Source: Meghimatium bilineatum
Lineage: Eukaryota; Mollusca; Gastropoda; Stylommatophora; Philomycidae
Assembly: GCA_034231615.1 (NCBI GenBank)
Contig: CM067317.1
Span: 46,882,876-46,946,875 of the forward strand
Reading direction: 5' to 3'
Length of the DNA: 64,000 bases
A program made the translations under genes and the position numbers. Under the pieces are notes generated by a model. It did no database searches. It was not told where the DNA came from and saw only the letters and a list, made by a program, of their open reading frames with translations. Below are positions 1 to 11,100 of the stretch, piece after piece (positions within the stretch are counted from its first letter, which is position 1; each line of letters begins with the position of its first letter).

Positions 1-129
1 AGAAATGTTAATTTTGACAGAAATATAATATAAATCATTGAAGCATTATACAAAGTACCAAGTACTGTTCTAATCAATGGTGTTATCGGAACCTATTTTG
101 AAAATAACTTCAAGGATTTGACAAATATG

Positions 130-940
130 CATATTATCACCAGTATTATTCAATATATTTTTGAAATACATCTTGCAAGAGACACTGCAGAAACATGAAA
201 CAACAATCTCATTGGACTTCTGTGCAGCTTGCGATTTGCAGATGGACTTGATCTTATGGCTGGCGGTGTGAAAGAACTGACTTTTAAACTTGAAGAAAGA
301 AACATACAAAACTTAAAGTATGAAATAGACATTGATAAAAGTAAAATAATATCAAACAGAGATGATGACATGACTCATGTTAACATCTGGGTGAATGGAC
401 AGAAAGTAGAAGAAATATTGATAACCTAAAATACTTATGATCTTATATGACCAGCGATGGAAGTACTACCAAAGAAATAACCTCGGCTACAACGTTCAGA
501 TTAAATACCACATGGAAGAACATAATAAGTACAGCAGGGAAGATAAACATATATAAATCTCTAATAATACCTATTTTGTTGTACGGATGGGAAAGTTGAA
601 TATTACGTACTAATTATACATAACATAAAACCAAGATATACGTGAGTAACAAAATAAATACTCTTGCAGTCAACAAGAACATCTCATGGCAGTGGTGATC
701 TCGTCACAAACTTGTGTGGTTTTGGTCAAGTAATGAAGGACGATTCTCTTTCCCAAAATATCCTACAGGGAACAGTTTATGGAACAGTTTAGGGTAAAGA
801 AGAAGAGGAGGTAAGAGGAAAGTATGGATTGATAATATTCAAGAATGGACATAATTAAGATTCCCCACACTTAAACAAAGAACTGATAACTGAGAGGCAT
901 GGCGAAATTTTGTTGTTGATGTTTCCAGAGTGACAATTGT
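130..940 (+). pseudogene. Decayed RTE-like LINE, RT motif C to 3' end
   Basis: Translated pieces match the C-terminal half of an RTE-like LINE polyprotein. Around 229-300 is a decayed RT motif C (RFADG where RFADD is expected), followed by LDLMAGGVKELTFKLEE. At about 780-900 comes the basic tail typical of these elements (RRRGGKRKVWIDNIQEWT). Stops and frameshifts separate the blocks and no endonuclease is visible, so this is an old 5'-truncated copy. The clade assignment is by resemblance only. Confidence 0.6.
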
Positions 941-1070
941 ACGACCCACAATTCTTATGTGTTTGTTGTTGTTGTGTTGTAAAAATAACCATGCCTTTGA
1001 GACAACTAGAAAAATGGACAGAAAGGTTGTGAGCTGGCAAGAGCTAGCTGATCACCGCTAATGGGACCAC

Positions 1071-2020
1071 TATATCATCATCATCATCATAATCATAATC
1101 ATTATCATAATCATCATCATAATCATCATCATCATCATAATCATCATCATAATCATCATCATCATAATCATCATCATCATCATCTTCATCATAATCATCG
1201 TCATAATCATCATAATCATCATCATAATCATCTTCATAATCATCTTCATAATCATCATCATAATCATCATCATCATCATCATAATCATCTTCATCATAAT
1301 CATCATCTTCATCATCATAATCATCATCATAATCATCATCATCATCATCATCATAATCATAATCATCATCATCATAATCATCATCATCATAATCATCATC
1401 ATAATCATCATAATCATCATCATAATCATCATCTTCATCATCATAATCATCATCATCATAATCATCATCATAATCATCATCATCATCATAATCATCATCA
1501 TAATCATCACCATAATCATCATCATCATAATCATCATCATAATCATCATAATCATCATCATAATCATCATAATCATCATCATAATCATCATAATCATCAT
1601 CATAATCATCACCATAATCATAATCATCATAATCATCATCATAATCATCATAATCATCATCATAATCATCATAAACATCATTATAATCATCATCATCATC
1701 ATAATCATCATCATAATCATAATCATCATCATAATCATCATCATCATCATAATCATCATCATAATAATCATCATAATCATCATCATAATCAGCATAATCA
1801 TCATTATCATCATCATCATAATCATCATCATAATCATCATCATCATCATCATAATCATCATCATAATCATCATCATAATAATCATCATCATCATCATTAT
1901 AATCATCATTATAATCATCATCATCATCATCATCATCATAATCATCATAATAATAATAATCATCATCATCATCATAATCATCATCATAATCATCATAATC
2001 ATCATCATAATCATCATCAT

Positions 2021-2059
<39 letters not shown>

Positions 2060-2074
2060 AATCATCATCATCAT
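1071..2074. repeat. 1-kb ATC/ATA trinucleotide array
   Basis: About 1 kb of (ATC)n interrupted by single AATC steps. Because the period is 3, several frames stay open and give artefactual poly-His/Asn (plus strand) and poly-Asp/Tyr or poly-Met/Ile (minus strand) proteins of more than 340 residues. None has a non-repetitive domain, so no gene is called. The interruptions are irregular, which suggests many slippage events. Confidence 0.95.
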
Positions 2075-2477
2075 GCATTGAAAAATTAAAATATACATAT
2101 AAAAGAGAACCACCAGCAGTTGTTGATACTTATATAACTTGAACATCCTCCCTTTCATAAACTTATATAGTTTCAATAATTCGTTTGTATATTAAGTAAT
2201 TGAAATGCCATCAGTTTTTTTCAAGTACTTGTAAAATTAGATCAGTCATAGAAATACGTTACAATTAATTTTGTGAATATAGTAATACAACGATTGATGC
2301 TGTGTAACAGATGGTTCTATAAAGTTTTCAAAGTAACCAATTGTACACCAAATTCGTGGGTAAGAAATAGACATGATATAATTTGTCCCGAGTTGCTCAT
2401 TTATACGGTCTTGTGACATGACCTTTACAAATAAATAACTTTCAACAGAAATAAATAAATGGAGAAGTAAATAACGT
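2075..2477. other. AT-rich unannotated spacer
   Basis: Low-complexity AT-rich sequence with no open frame, RNA gene or repeat that I can support. Confidence 0.5.
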
Positions 2478-2765
2478 CTTCGTCTTCTTCTTTTACGTTC
2501 GTTCTCAAACTAATGCAGATTAGCAGGATGTAGTCCAGAGAACGGAATGAGTTGTGTCATGGTTTACAACATTGCTGGGATATCTCCGCCTTTCAGTTTG
2601 ACACATCCGACTTTAGCATGCCTTTGGATCACTGACTCTATGTGGGATGGGACAGCCAAATCCATCTCATAATTTCCTTAGTCGCATCTTACAACATGCA
2701 TGGAATGCAAACAATGTAGCTATTCTTTGCTTCCCTATTCTGGCCCCAGCAACATCAATAACATC
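2478..2765 (-). mobile_element. Short retroposon family A (GAA tail)
   Basis: Copy of a ~280-bp family seen also near 9740, 47590, 49865 and 52999. On the plus strand it opens with CTTCTTCTTTTACGTTCGTT, the complement of a GAA-rich 3' tail. It then runs through GGATGTAGTCCAGAGAACGGAATG and a GGCCCCAGCAACA 5' end. This copy is mutated relative to 52999, which has clear duplications at its ends. Confidence 0.75.
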
Positions 2766-2869
2766 AATTATGAAGGATGTTTCTAGATGAATCAGTATTA
2801 CTGTAGATTTAAAATAGGACTCGGCGTAGCACCGAGTGGTTCACATGTTTAGCAAGCGGACTTGCGCAC

Positions 2870-3490
2870 TGGTTTTGTTATTATTTTCAAGTGGCTTCGC
2901 TTCTGCCACTATTTCCTGCATTATATGGGAACTCTAGTGAAACAAATAATTCACCTCTGTCCCTATTTCCTGCATTGCATGGGAAATCGCATGAAATATA
3001 GAGTTCACTTCTGTCCCTTTTTCCTGCGTTATATGATAACTCGAATGAAACAGATATTTCACTTCTATCACTATTTCGTGCACTATAAGGGAACTCGTGT
3101 GAAATGTGAATTCACCTCTTCCAATATTTCGTGCACTATAAGGAAACTCGTGTGAAATGTGAATTCACCTCTTCCAATATTTCGTGCACTATAAGGGAAC
3201 TCGTGTGAAATGTGAATTCACATCTTCCAATATTTCGTGCACTATAAGGAAACTCGTGTGAAATGTGAATTCACATCTTCCAATATTTCGTGCACTATAA
3301 GGGAACTCGTGTGAAATGTGAATTCACATCTTCCAATATTTCGTGCACTATAAGGAAACTCGTGTGAAATGTGAATTCACCTCTTCCAATATTTCGTGCA
3401 CGATAAGGGAACTCGTGTGAAACAGTAAATTCCCCTCTTCCAATTATAATTTGTGCATGATAAGGGAACTCGCGTGAGCTTAGAATTCAG
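2870..3490. repeat. 53-bp minisatellite, ~11 copies
   Basis: The phrase TTCGTGCACTATAAGG recurs every 53 bases (3075, 3128, 3181, 3234, 3287, 3340, 3393). More divergent copies lie upstream from about 2870 (TTCCTGCATTATATGGGAAC). Central copies alternate two variants (AAGGGAAC and AAGGAAAC, CACCTC and CACATC), which hints at a 106-bp higher-order unit. Confidence 0.93.
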
Positions 3491-3719
3491 TTCGTTGCAT
3501 TCTGAATTCTGAAACGATGAACTTAAACATTTCCGTATGGTTAAACTGGAATGATGCTCAGGCTGTCTACATACATTTTTGACGACATACCCTATAATGT
3601 TATGGCAGATTCAGACTGATTCACTCACTCATTGTTCTTGGTATTTATCTAACTTGGAAAGTAAACTTCCATGGTCTATGAAATTGTTAATGCTTGCAGT
3701 GGCTCAGTCTATTCGCTCT

Positions 3720-3852
3720 TAGTCTCATCTGCCTCTTCTTTTCTTCGACTTCATTCGTCTTCTTCACTCTTCCTCAGACTACTTCGAGATATTAGAATGT
3801 TGTCCACAGAATGTGGATACGTTGATACGTTGTGTCATGGTTTACAGCTCGA
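3720..3852 (-). mobile_element. Family A retroposon remnant
   Basis: TTCTTCGACTTCATTCGTCTTCTTC is followed by GATACGTTGTGTCATGGTTTAC. This matches the 3'-tail half of family A; the 5' half is missing. Weakly supported. Confidence 0.4.
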
Positions 3853-4324
3853 CATCAATATAATAACATTTATGTCTCATACATCCTACTTCGGTATGCT
3901 CTGCTGAAGCTTGTAGTTACCAACTTACTCATAGTTGCCCTTTTGGGCGTGTCTGAACCTGACATATTTATTGCCCGCATATTTCATCTGTTTCTACCTT
4001 TTGGATTATACTCAATGTTTACTTGGAAAACTGGCATGCATAAAGCAACTACACTGAGACGTTGAACAATGAAATAAATTATTAACGCCATATATTTTAT
4101 TAAAATAAAAAGGTTTAATAGCCGTAGAAGATTGACTTCACTGTACTCGGTTTCCCATATGTACTCCGTCAGTCTCAACGAAGTCGCAGGCCGTCTGTTG
4201 AGAGTACTTCTCATAGCACGTAAATCCGTAGCTTTGGCCCAAAAGAAACTAATTGACCAACAAACCAAACAATCTACCAACCATTCAAAACAAACCAACC
4301 ACTCACTCAGCCACACACCACTAC
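3853..4324. other. Unannotated spacer
   Basis: No recognisable coding, RNA or repeat structure. Short open frames on both strands have no similarity that I recognise. Confidence 0.4.
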
Positions 4325-5205
4325 TTAACTCAATTACTCACTCACTAACTAGCTAACTAACGAACTAACTAACTAGTTACCTGACCGACTGATCAACTAA
4401 CTAACGAACTAACTAACTAGTTAACTGACCGACTGATTAACGAACTAACGAACTAACTAACTAGTTAACTGACCGAATGATTAACGAACGAACGAACTAA
4501 CTAACTAGTTAACTGACCGACTGATCAACTAACTAACGATCTAACTAACTAGTTAACTGACCGACTGATTAACTAACGAACGAATTAACTAACTAGTTAA
4601 CTGACCGACTGATTAACTAACTAACGAACTAACTAACTAGTTAACTGACCGACTGATTAACTAATGAACGAACTAACTAGTTAACTGACCGACAGATCAA
4701 CTAACTAACGATCTAACTAACTAGTTTACTGACCGACCGATTAACTAACGAACGAAGTAACTAACTAGTTAACCGACCGACTGATTAACTAACTAACTGA
4801 CCGACTGATTAACTAACTAACTGACCGACTGATTAACTAACTTACGTACCGACTGTTTAACTAACAAAATAACTGAACGACTGATCAACAAACTAGTTAA
4901 CTGACTGACTGATTAACTAACTGATCGACTGATTAACTAACTAACCAACTAACCAACCAACTAACTAACCAACCAACCAACCAACCAAACAACCAACCAA
5001 CTATCTAATCTTAATCTAACCAAACTAAAAAAAACAACAATTAACCAATTACTCACCAACTAACTAAAATAACATAAACTAATCAAACATAACCCAATTA
5101 AACCAAAACAACTCAACAAACCAGTCAAACAACAAACCAACCAACCAACCAGCCAACCAACCAACCAACCAACCAACCAACCAACCAATCAACCAACTAA
5201 TTCTC
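4325..5205. repeat. CTAA/CCAA-derived tandem array with ~44-bp higher-order unit
   Basis: From 4340 to 4900 a unit of CTAACTAACGAACTAACTAA, CTAGTTAACTGACCGACTGA recurs about every 44 bases. From 4930 the array collapses to simple CCAA tetranucleotide runs ending near 5205. It looks like a tetranucleotide microsatellite in which a longer mutated block was later amplified. Confidence 0.9.
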
Positions 5206-5274
5206 ATTTATATAACATTTTGAGTCATTCGAGAAGAGAGCATTTAACATCGAGAGCTATTACATTTTAATGCA

Positions 5275-5927
5275 CACCATTATTTCATATAGTCCATCTT
5301 AGACAAGGGTTCTCACCCCAGTATTTCATATAGTCCATCTGAGACATGGGTTCTCACACCAGTATTTCATATAGTCCATCTTAGACAAGGGTTCTCACAC
5401 CAGTATTTCATATAGTCCATCTTAGACAAGGGTTCTCACACCAGTATTTCATATAGTCGATCTTAGACAAGGTTTCTCACACCAGTAATTCATATAGTCC
5501 ATCTTAAACAAGGGTTCTCACACCAGTATTTCATATAGTCCATCTTAAACAAGGGTTCTCACACCAGTATTTCATATAGTCAATCTTAGACAAGGGTCCT
5601 CACACCAGTATTTCATATAGTCCATCTTAAACAAGGGTTCTCACACCAGTATTTCATATAGTCCATTGTAAACAAGGTTTCTCACACCAGTATTTCATAT
5701 AGTCCATCTTAAACAAGGGTTCTCACACCAGTATTCCATATAGTCCCTCTTAGACAAGGATTATCGCACTAGTATTTCATATAGTCCATCTTAAACAAAG
5801 GTTCTCACACCAGTATTTCATATAGTCCATCTTAAACAAGGGTTCCCACATCAGTATTTCATACATACCATCTTAGACAAGGGTTCTCACACTAGTATTT
5901 CATACAGTCCATCTTAAACAAGGGTTC
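5275..5927. repeat. 41-bp minisatellite, left block (~16 copies)
   Basis: TATTTCATATAGTCCATCTT followed by AGACAAGGGTTCTCACACCAG recurs every 41 bases (5281, 5322, ...). The same array resumes at 6439, so it was one array split by a retroposon insertion. Confidence 0.95.
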
Positions 5928-6438
5928 GGGGTGCAGAGGGAACGCATTGCTCTAGGCGGACCCAGGGTTAGCAGATAACCAAGATCCCAAATGTACCTCC
6001 TCGCGGTGCACCCTGGTAACAGAAAACAGCAGCTCGAGCTGATTCTGGCCAAATCATTTGGGGATCGTGTCCGAGAATGTGGTGGAAGCAGATGGAAAGA
6101 GATTTGACTGCATAAGAGACAGACAATATCTCCGACACCATTTGCATCACCACATACAGAGACACTGTCGACATACAGTGACGCCTGTTAGTCCAGTCAG
6201 AACATTGGAGGGGCGGCCAATGTAAAAGGCACGTAAAGGTGGATAAAACAAATATATGTCATAATGAATACAATTACACAATGAAAGGGCAGAACAGTGC
6301 TAGAGGGCAGCGCAAACTGCAAATGAAAAGTGAAACGTTCCTAGGATAGGGGAACTATAAGCTCTGTTAGCTCGAGACGAGCTTCTAGTTACCTGTGATC
6401 CTTATAGGCCGAGACCCAGACCCAATCGTGGGTGCGCG
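5928..6438 (+). mobile_element. Retroposon family C, 511 bp, with 17-bp target-site duplication
   Basis: The element starts GGGGTGCAGAGGGAACGC and ends CAATCGTGGGTGCGCG. It interrupts the 41-bp minisatellite. The 17 bases ATCTTAAACAAGGGTTC stand at 5911-5927 and again at 6439-6455, more than an in-register resumption of the array would give, so they are a target-site duplication. Related copies lie at 29675-30030, 36050-36465 (minus) and 59861-60365. There is no coding potential and no clear pol III boxes. The 17-bp duplication fits LINE-type retrotransposition. Confidence 0.85.
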
Positions 6439-6790
6439 ATCTTAAACAAGGGTTCTCACACCAGTATTTTATATAGTCCCTCTTAGACAAGGGTTCTCAC
6501 ACCAGTATTTCAAATAGTCCATCTTAGACAAGGGTTCTCACACCAGTATTTCATATAGCCTATCTTAGACAAGGGTTCTCACACCAGTATTTCATATAGT
6601 CCATCTTAAACAAGGGTTCTCACACCAGTATTTCATATAGTCCATCTTAGACAAGGGTTCTCACATCAGTATTTTTATATAGTCCATCTTAGAGAAGGGT
6701 TCTCACACGAGTATTTCATATAGTCCCTCTTAGACAAGGGTTCTCACAGGAGTATTTCATATAGTCCCTCTTAGACAAGGGTTCTCAACC
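6439..6790. repeat. 41-bp minisatellite, right block (~8 copies)
   Basis: Continuation of the array at 5275-5927 after the family C insertion, with the same unit and variants. Confidence 0.93.
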
Positions 6791-7019
6791 TTCACCATGT
6801 TGCTCCCGCAATGACACGTGCTCACTTCATGCGAGTTAAAACATTCTGGCGAGCAGTAACAAGTCCATGTGAGATGTGAGTGAAACTCGACGTCTGGAAA
6901 GGTTGAAAAGCTCTGTCCTAAGAGTTTATTCATTCCATAAACCAGTTACTCTGTTAATAATATAACTGCAATTAAATATTTAATCACACCAATATCATGT
7001 TAACTATTATGACTACACT

Positions 7020-7235
7020 GTTACATCGACATATTAGTCTTGGCTGACGGCCTGAAGAAAGCCTGTAACGGATGAAGTTTGCCAAGCATGAGCAGAAGTT
7101 GTTTTTACATGGCTAAATTTGCCGATCCACGAAGGATATGGTTTGTTGCAGAATAGGATGGGAAATTATCGTCGCCTTCGTTTTTCTGCTCTGCTGAAAA
7201 TTTAATTCTAAAAATTATTAGAACCACTACATTGT
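7020..7235 (+). mobile_element. LINE 3' tail fragment (same as 17420-17640)
   Basis: GACGGCCTGAAGAAAGCCTG with downstream CAGAATAGGATGGG matches 17425-17640, where the same tail follows an RNase H-like coding fragment. This is therefore probably a severely 5'-truncated copy of that LINE's 3' untranslated region. Confidence 0.6.
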
Positions 7236-7549
7236 TAGATTCAAAAATAATACGTGATTACGACAATGAAGACGACAACTTAAACAACCACCTGAACGAA
7301 CTTCTTTTTTGCAAACGATCAAACAATAATAACAACAAAAGAACTACAACAACATATAACAGACGTCACACAACATGTAGGGACTTTAACATGAAGGGTA
7401 AACGCATTAAAAACAGGTAATGTTAATCGCAAAAACAGAAACACCACTATTCAAATCGATTCACTAGTATTCAAAACAACCATAAAAGAAAGAGTGTAAA
7501 ATTTGTTACAAACATCCCTCATTTAATGAACATTGACTGTTGGTCTCAA

Positions 7550-7690
7550 CATGACAGAATTACAATTGTCGCTTTATTTACGACAATGACATAACTCATC
7601 GAATCTTGCCAATATTAACAAATTTGAATTGATATTTTATCGGCGTATCATCAGTACAAGTAACAGTTGGAAGTCGCTCTTTTAGCGACA
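7550..7690 (-). mobile_element. Family B-like retroposon remnant
   Basis: ATTGTCG(C)TTTATTTACG followed by ACTCATCGAATC and ATCAGTACAAGTA parallels 8510-8640, so the two are copies of one dispersed repeat flanking exon 1. It underlies most of a 70-codon minus-strand frame here, which I therefore do not call as a gene. Confidence 0.45.
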
Positions 7691-7922
7691 TCATTCGGAC
7701 TGCAGAGCTCTGGTTTTTGCCATATGCACCGTATTCAGCGCTGAAGTAACAGTTGGATAGATAGATTAAAAAGAAGACTACCAGAATCAATCCTGTTATG
7801 ATTAACATATCAAAGCCGTGATCATATAATTAAATTTGAAAAAAAACATTAATGATCATTTGAAAAGTATAATTTATTCAATTTTAAAATTATCTTTACA
7901 CCGTAGGTATCAAAATCTTGAA

Positions 7923-8111
7923 ATGTCTATCAAAGTATCACTACACGTGATAGATTACGCTGTGACAGTATGTATCCTAATGATCTCATTAGGCATAGGA
8001 GTGTTATTTGCTGTGAAGGATTTCAAAAGTGTTACCAGAGATGAGTACTTGCTTGGAGGAAGGCGAATGTCACTGATTCCAGTTTCTTTATCCATTTTTG
8101 CAACGTTTACG
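7923..8111 (+). CDS. SLC5-like exon 1 (codons 1-63)
   Basis: ATG at 7923 begins [20 protein letters not shown], the first membrane helix. It continues to the conserved YLLGGRRMS loop and LSIFATFT, then stops at ACG|gtaaat, phase 0. No in-frame ATG lies upstream; the frame is open back to 7836 but lacks family similarity there. Confidence 0.88.
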
Positions 8112-11100
8112 GTAAATATTTAGATTTTGTAGTTTGTATGAAAGAAATGTCACGCTGTGTAGTCTTGTTTTTTTTGTTGTGGTGTACAATCTTCGATGGT
8201 TTACGAATGTGCAATATTTTCCCAGGTATTTATTTAAATATGGTTCCCTTATTTATGCTGACGTTAAGATGTACATAATGGTCTGTACGATTGAACTCAG
8301 GAGTCCTAAACTGGTCGCTAATAGTGTTCAGATGTTGACAGAATTGGTCTCCGAGCCTCTTCCTTATCTGAGGCGTGATCAAAATTAGCAACGAGTTAAC
8401 ATTTTTTGTGAGTGTTCGTTTCCAATTCTTTGCTGGATCTCTCTTGTAGCAGGGCAATGATGCTACCCAGATTTCCAACAGGATATAGTACAGAGAACGA
8501 ATGTAAGTTATATTGTCGTTTTACATACGCCAATGATCTAACTCATCGGACCTCGACGATATGAGATTTTATCATCTTACTATCAGTACGAGTACGGATG
8601 AAATGGATGTTTTAGCGGCATACCGAAAGTGAAGAGTTTAAACTGTAGGACAATTGATCTTGATAGTCAAGATCGTACAGTTGTTTGTTACATATCTCTT
8701 GACTTTCTCTCCACATTAATAGTGTTAACTCTTGGTGTTATTAATGTGAACCTTTTTTTAAGAATTAATGTTGTTAGCCGTGGAAACTATCGCTTGTCTT
8801 CGTCCATATTCCACTGGTGATGCTAGTGGATGTATCTGTGGCGCCTACATACTCAACAACAGGTGAATAATAATAATAATGTCATATATACATGGCTGCA
8901 ACATTGACTTTTTAAAACTCAAATGTTCTAATCTGCCATTTTGAAATCTGATAAGCACCAGAGTTTGGTAAAGTTAGCTTTTTTAAAAATACTATTTTGT
9001 TTTGCTTTCGGAATCAAATTCCCACTAGATCTATCTTGTAGCATGACAATGGTCCTACTAACTTTCCGGCAGGAGGTAGTCTAGAGAACGTAAATGCACT
9101 GTCACTAATTTATTTTTGTCACTGGCTGGAAACATCCGATTTCTGCTGTGCTAACTAATAGTTCATTGTTTTTATGACTTCCACTGGACGATGTACTTAT
9201 GTACCATATCGGTAGTGGGCCAGCAAAAACAAAAGAACTAGTCGCGTGTTATAGGTCATTATTTCAAAACTAACCTCAATCAAATATGCCTGAACGTTTT
9301 GCTACTGTGTTGTTATCGACATAGACAACAGCTGCCCACTTTCCTGGCTCTTAAAAGTGGCATAAAAGTAACTTCTGACTATTTAAATAAGAGCAAATAA
9401 TATTTCAGTAGATCAGGGACTTAGACACATCTTCAGTAAGGGAGGAATGCGGGGTTTTCAATAAACAAAAGAAAAGAAACACACACATTTTCATTGCAAC
9501 TCCTGCTTCTTCATTGAATTTTTGATGGCATTTATGCAGAAGATCGCTAAGGGGTGTGAGTAGAATTTTACCCCATCTGTTGGTGTAGTTCTAGTACTAA
9601 CTGGCATGCTCTAATTTCTAAAGTGGGCGGGGTTGAACTTCCACTCACGATCTCCCCACCCACCTATCTACGAGCTTGATGTACTAATAAGACGTACAAA
9701 TAATTATCAAGACTACAAATGTAAATATTTGGCGGAGATACATTCTTCTTCTTTTGCGTTTGTTCTCAAATTCCTGCAGAATTCAGTCTTGAGAGCGAAG
9801 TACGTTGTGTCAGGGTTTACAGCTTGCCTATGATTCTGCTCCTGACAGATTCTACTTCAGCATGGCTTATGGGTTACTTTAACGATTTATAGGATATAAC
9901 AGTCAACTCCGTCTAATATCCTCCTTATTCACCTCTTACAACATGCATGGAAGGTAAACAATGCTGCTATTCTGTGCACCGATTTTGGGCCCGGTAACAC
10001 ACGGTCTCGAGGGACGTATTAATTGTGATTGTGTGATATTTTAAATGTTTCTTCTTCTTCTTCTTCAGCTTTCATTCGCAAACTTCCGCTGGATCTCTCT
10101 TGTTGCAGGACTATTGCCGTACTAGATTTCCAGCAGGATGTAATCCAGAGAATGGAAATGCGTTGCGCCGCCATTTTATTTGCACAAATGGCGCGACACA
10201 TCCGTGTTTGGCGGAAAGTGTTTATTCAAAGATGAAACTACGTTAAAACTGCGTCAAAGATGAAGGTCCAACAAACTGTAGGGAATTTGAGTGTTCACAA
10301 AAACATGTTCTAGTTGTGCAGAAAAAGGTAAGAAAATGAGAAAACCCATCAAAGATGGCAATAATAACAGCTCACAGGTACACTGAAATAATGGTTCAGA
10401 CACTTAATTCTTCTTCTTCTTTCGTTCACTTGAAACATGTCTATATCTGTAATTCTGTCTCCTTAATAAAACTCACTGTCTTTTGTAGTTCATACAGTGT
10501 CCCATAGAGCTTTGATTCCAGTGTTGTTTCCTCTGGCCAATATGTCTGCCTCAGCGTTTCATGCTCAGAACACTCTTGAAGTATATGCTTGGCACTCTGT
10601 ACTGCCTGTCCACATGTACACATGGCCGTGTTACCAATCTTGAACTTAGTATACATGTGGCTGCGGAGTCGGTTGTGTCCTGTTCTGAGGCGTAGAATTA
10701 TAACTTGTTCTGATCTGTTCAAAATGTGATAGTCATCTTGTGTTGGTGTTTGTGGCTTTCTTATTGACTTGATCATCTGTTTTTTCTGATGGTAGGTGAT
10801 TGGTACACCTGGTTGGTCTTCGGCAGCACCTTTCTTAGCAAGTTGGTCTGCTTTTTCATTTCCTGGTATTCTACAGTGAGAGGGTATCCACTGCATGGTT
10901 ACCATATACTGGTACGACAATTCACTAAGTACAAGTAGTTTATTCAAGTGTGAGAGTTTTCCAGACTGGAGAGCTTGAAGCACTGACCTTGCACCCGTCA
11001 GGAATACCACAGGCTGTAGGCCAGAGTTGGAGTTCAGCAGTTATTTAGCTGCCACACTAATTGCCTGGATTTCTGCATCATAATTCATGCAGAATTTTCC

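Noticed and set aside
1044-2176. Poly-Asp/Tyr, poly-His/Asn and poly-Met/Ile frames above 340 codons
   Set aside because: Trinucleotide repeat reading artefacts on both strands with no non-repetitive coding flank.
2826-2875. tRNA-like stretch (GCACCGAGTGGTTCACATG)
   Set aside because: No B box in range and no cloverleaf; perhaps a SINE head remnant, too short to call.
5275-6790. Regularly spaced repeats resembling a CRISPR array
   Set aside because: Direct tandem repeats without unique spacers, in a eukaryotic genome; an ordinary minisatellite.
7596-7808. 70-codon minus frame with a hydrophobic N-terminus, divergent to the transporter
   Set aside because: More than half lies in a dispersed repeat shared with 8510-8640; no splice partner or homology recognised.
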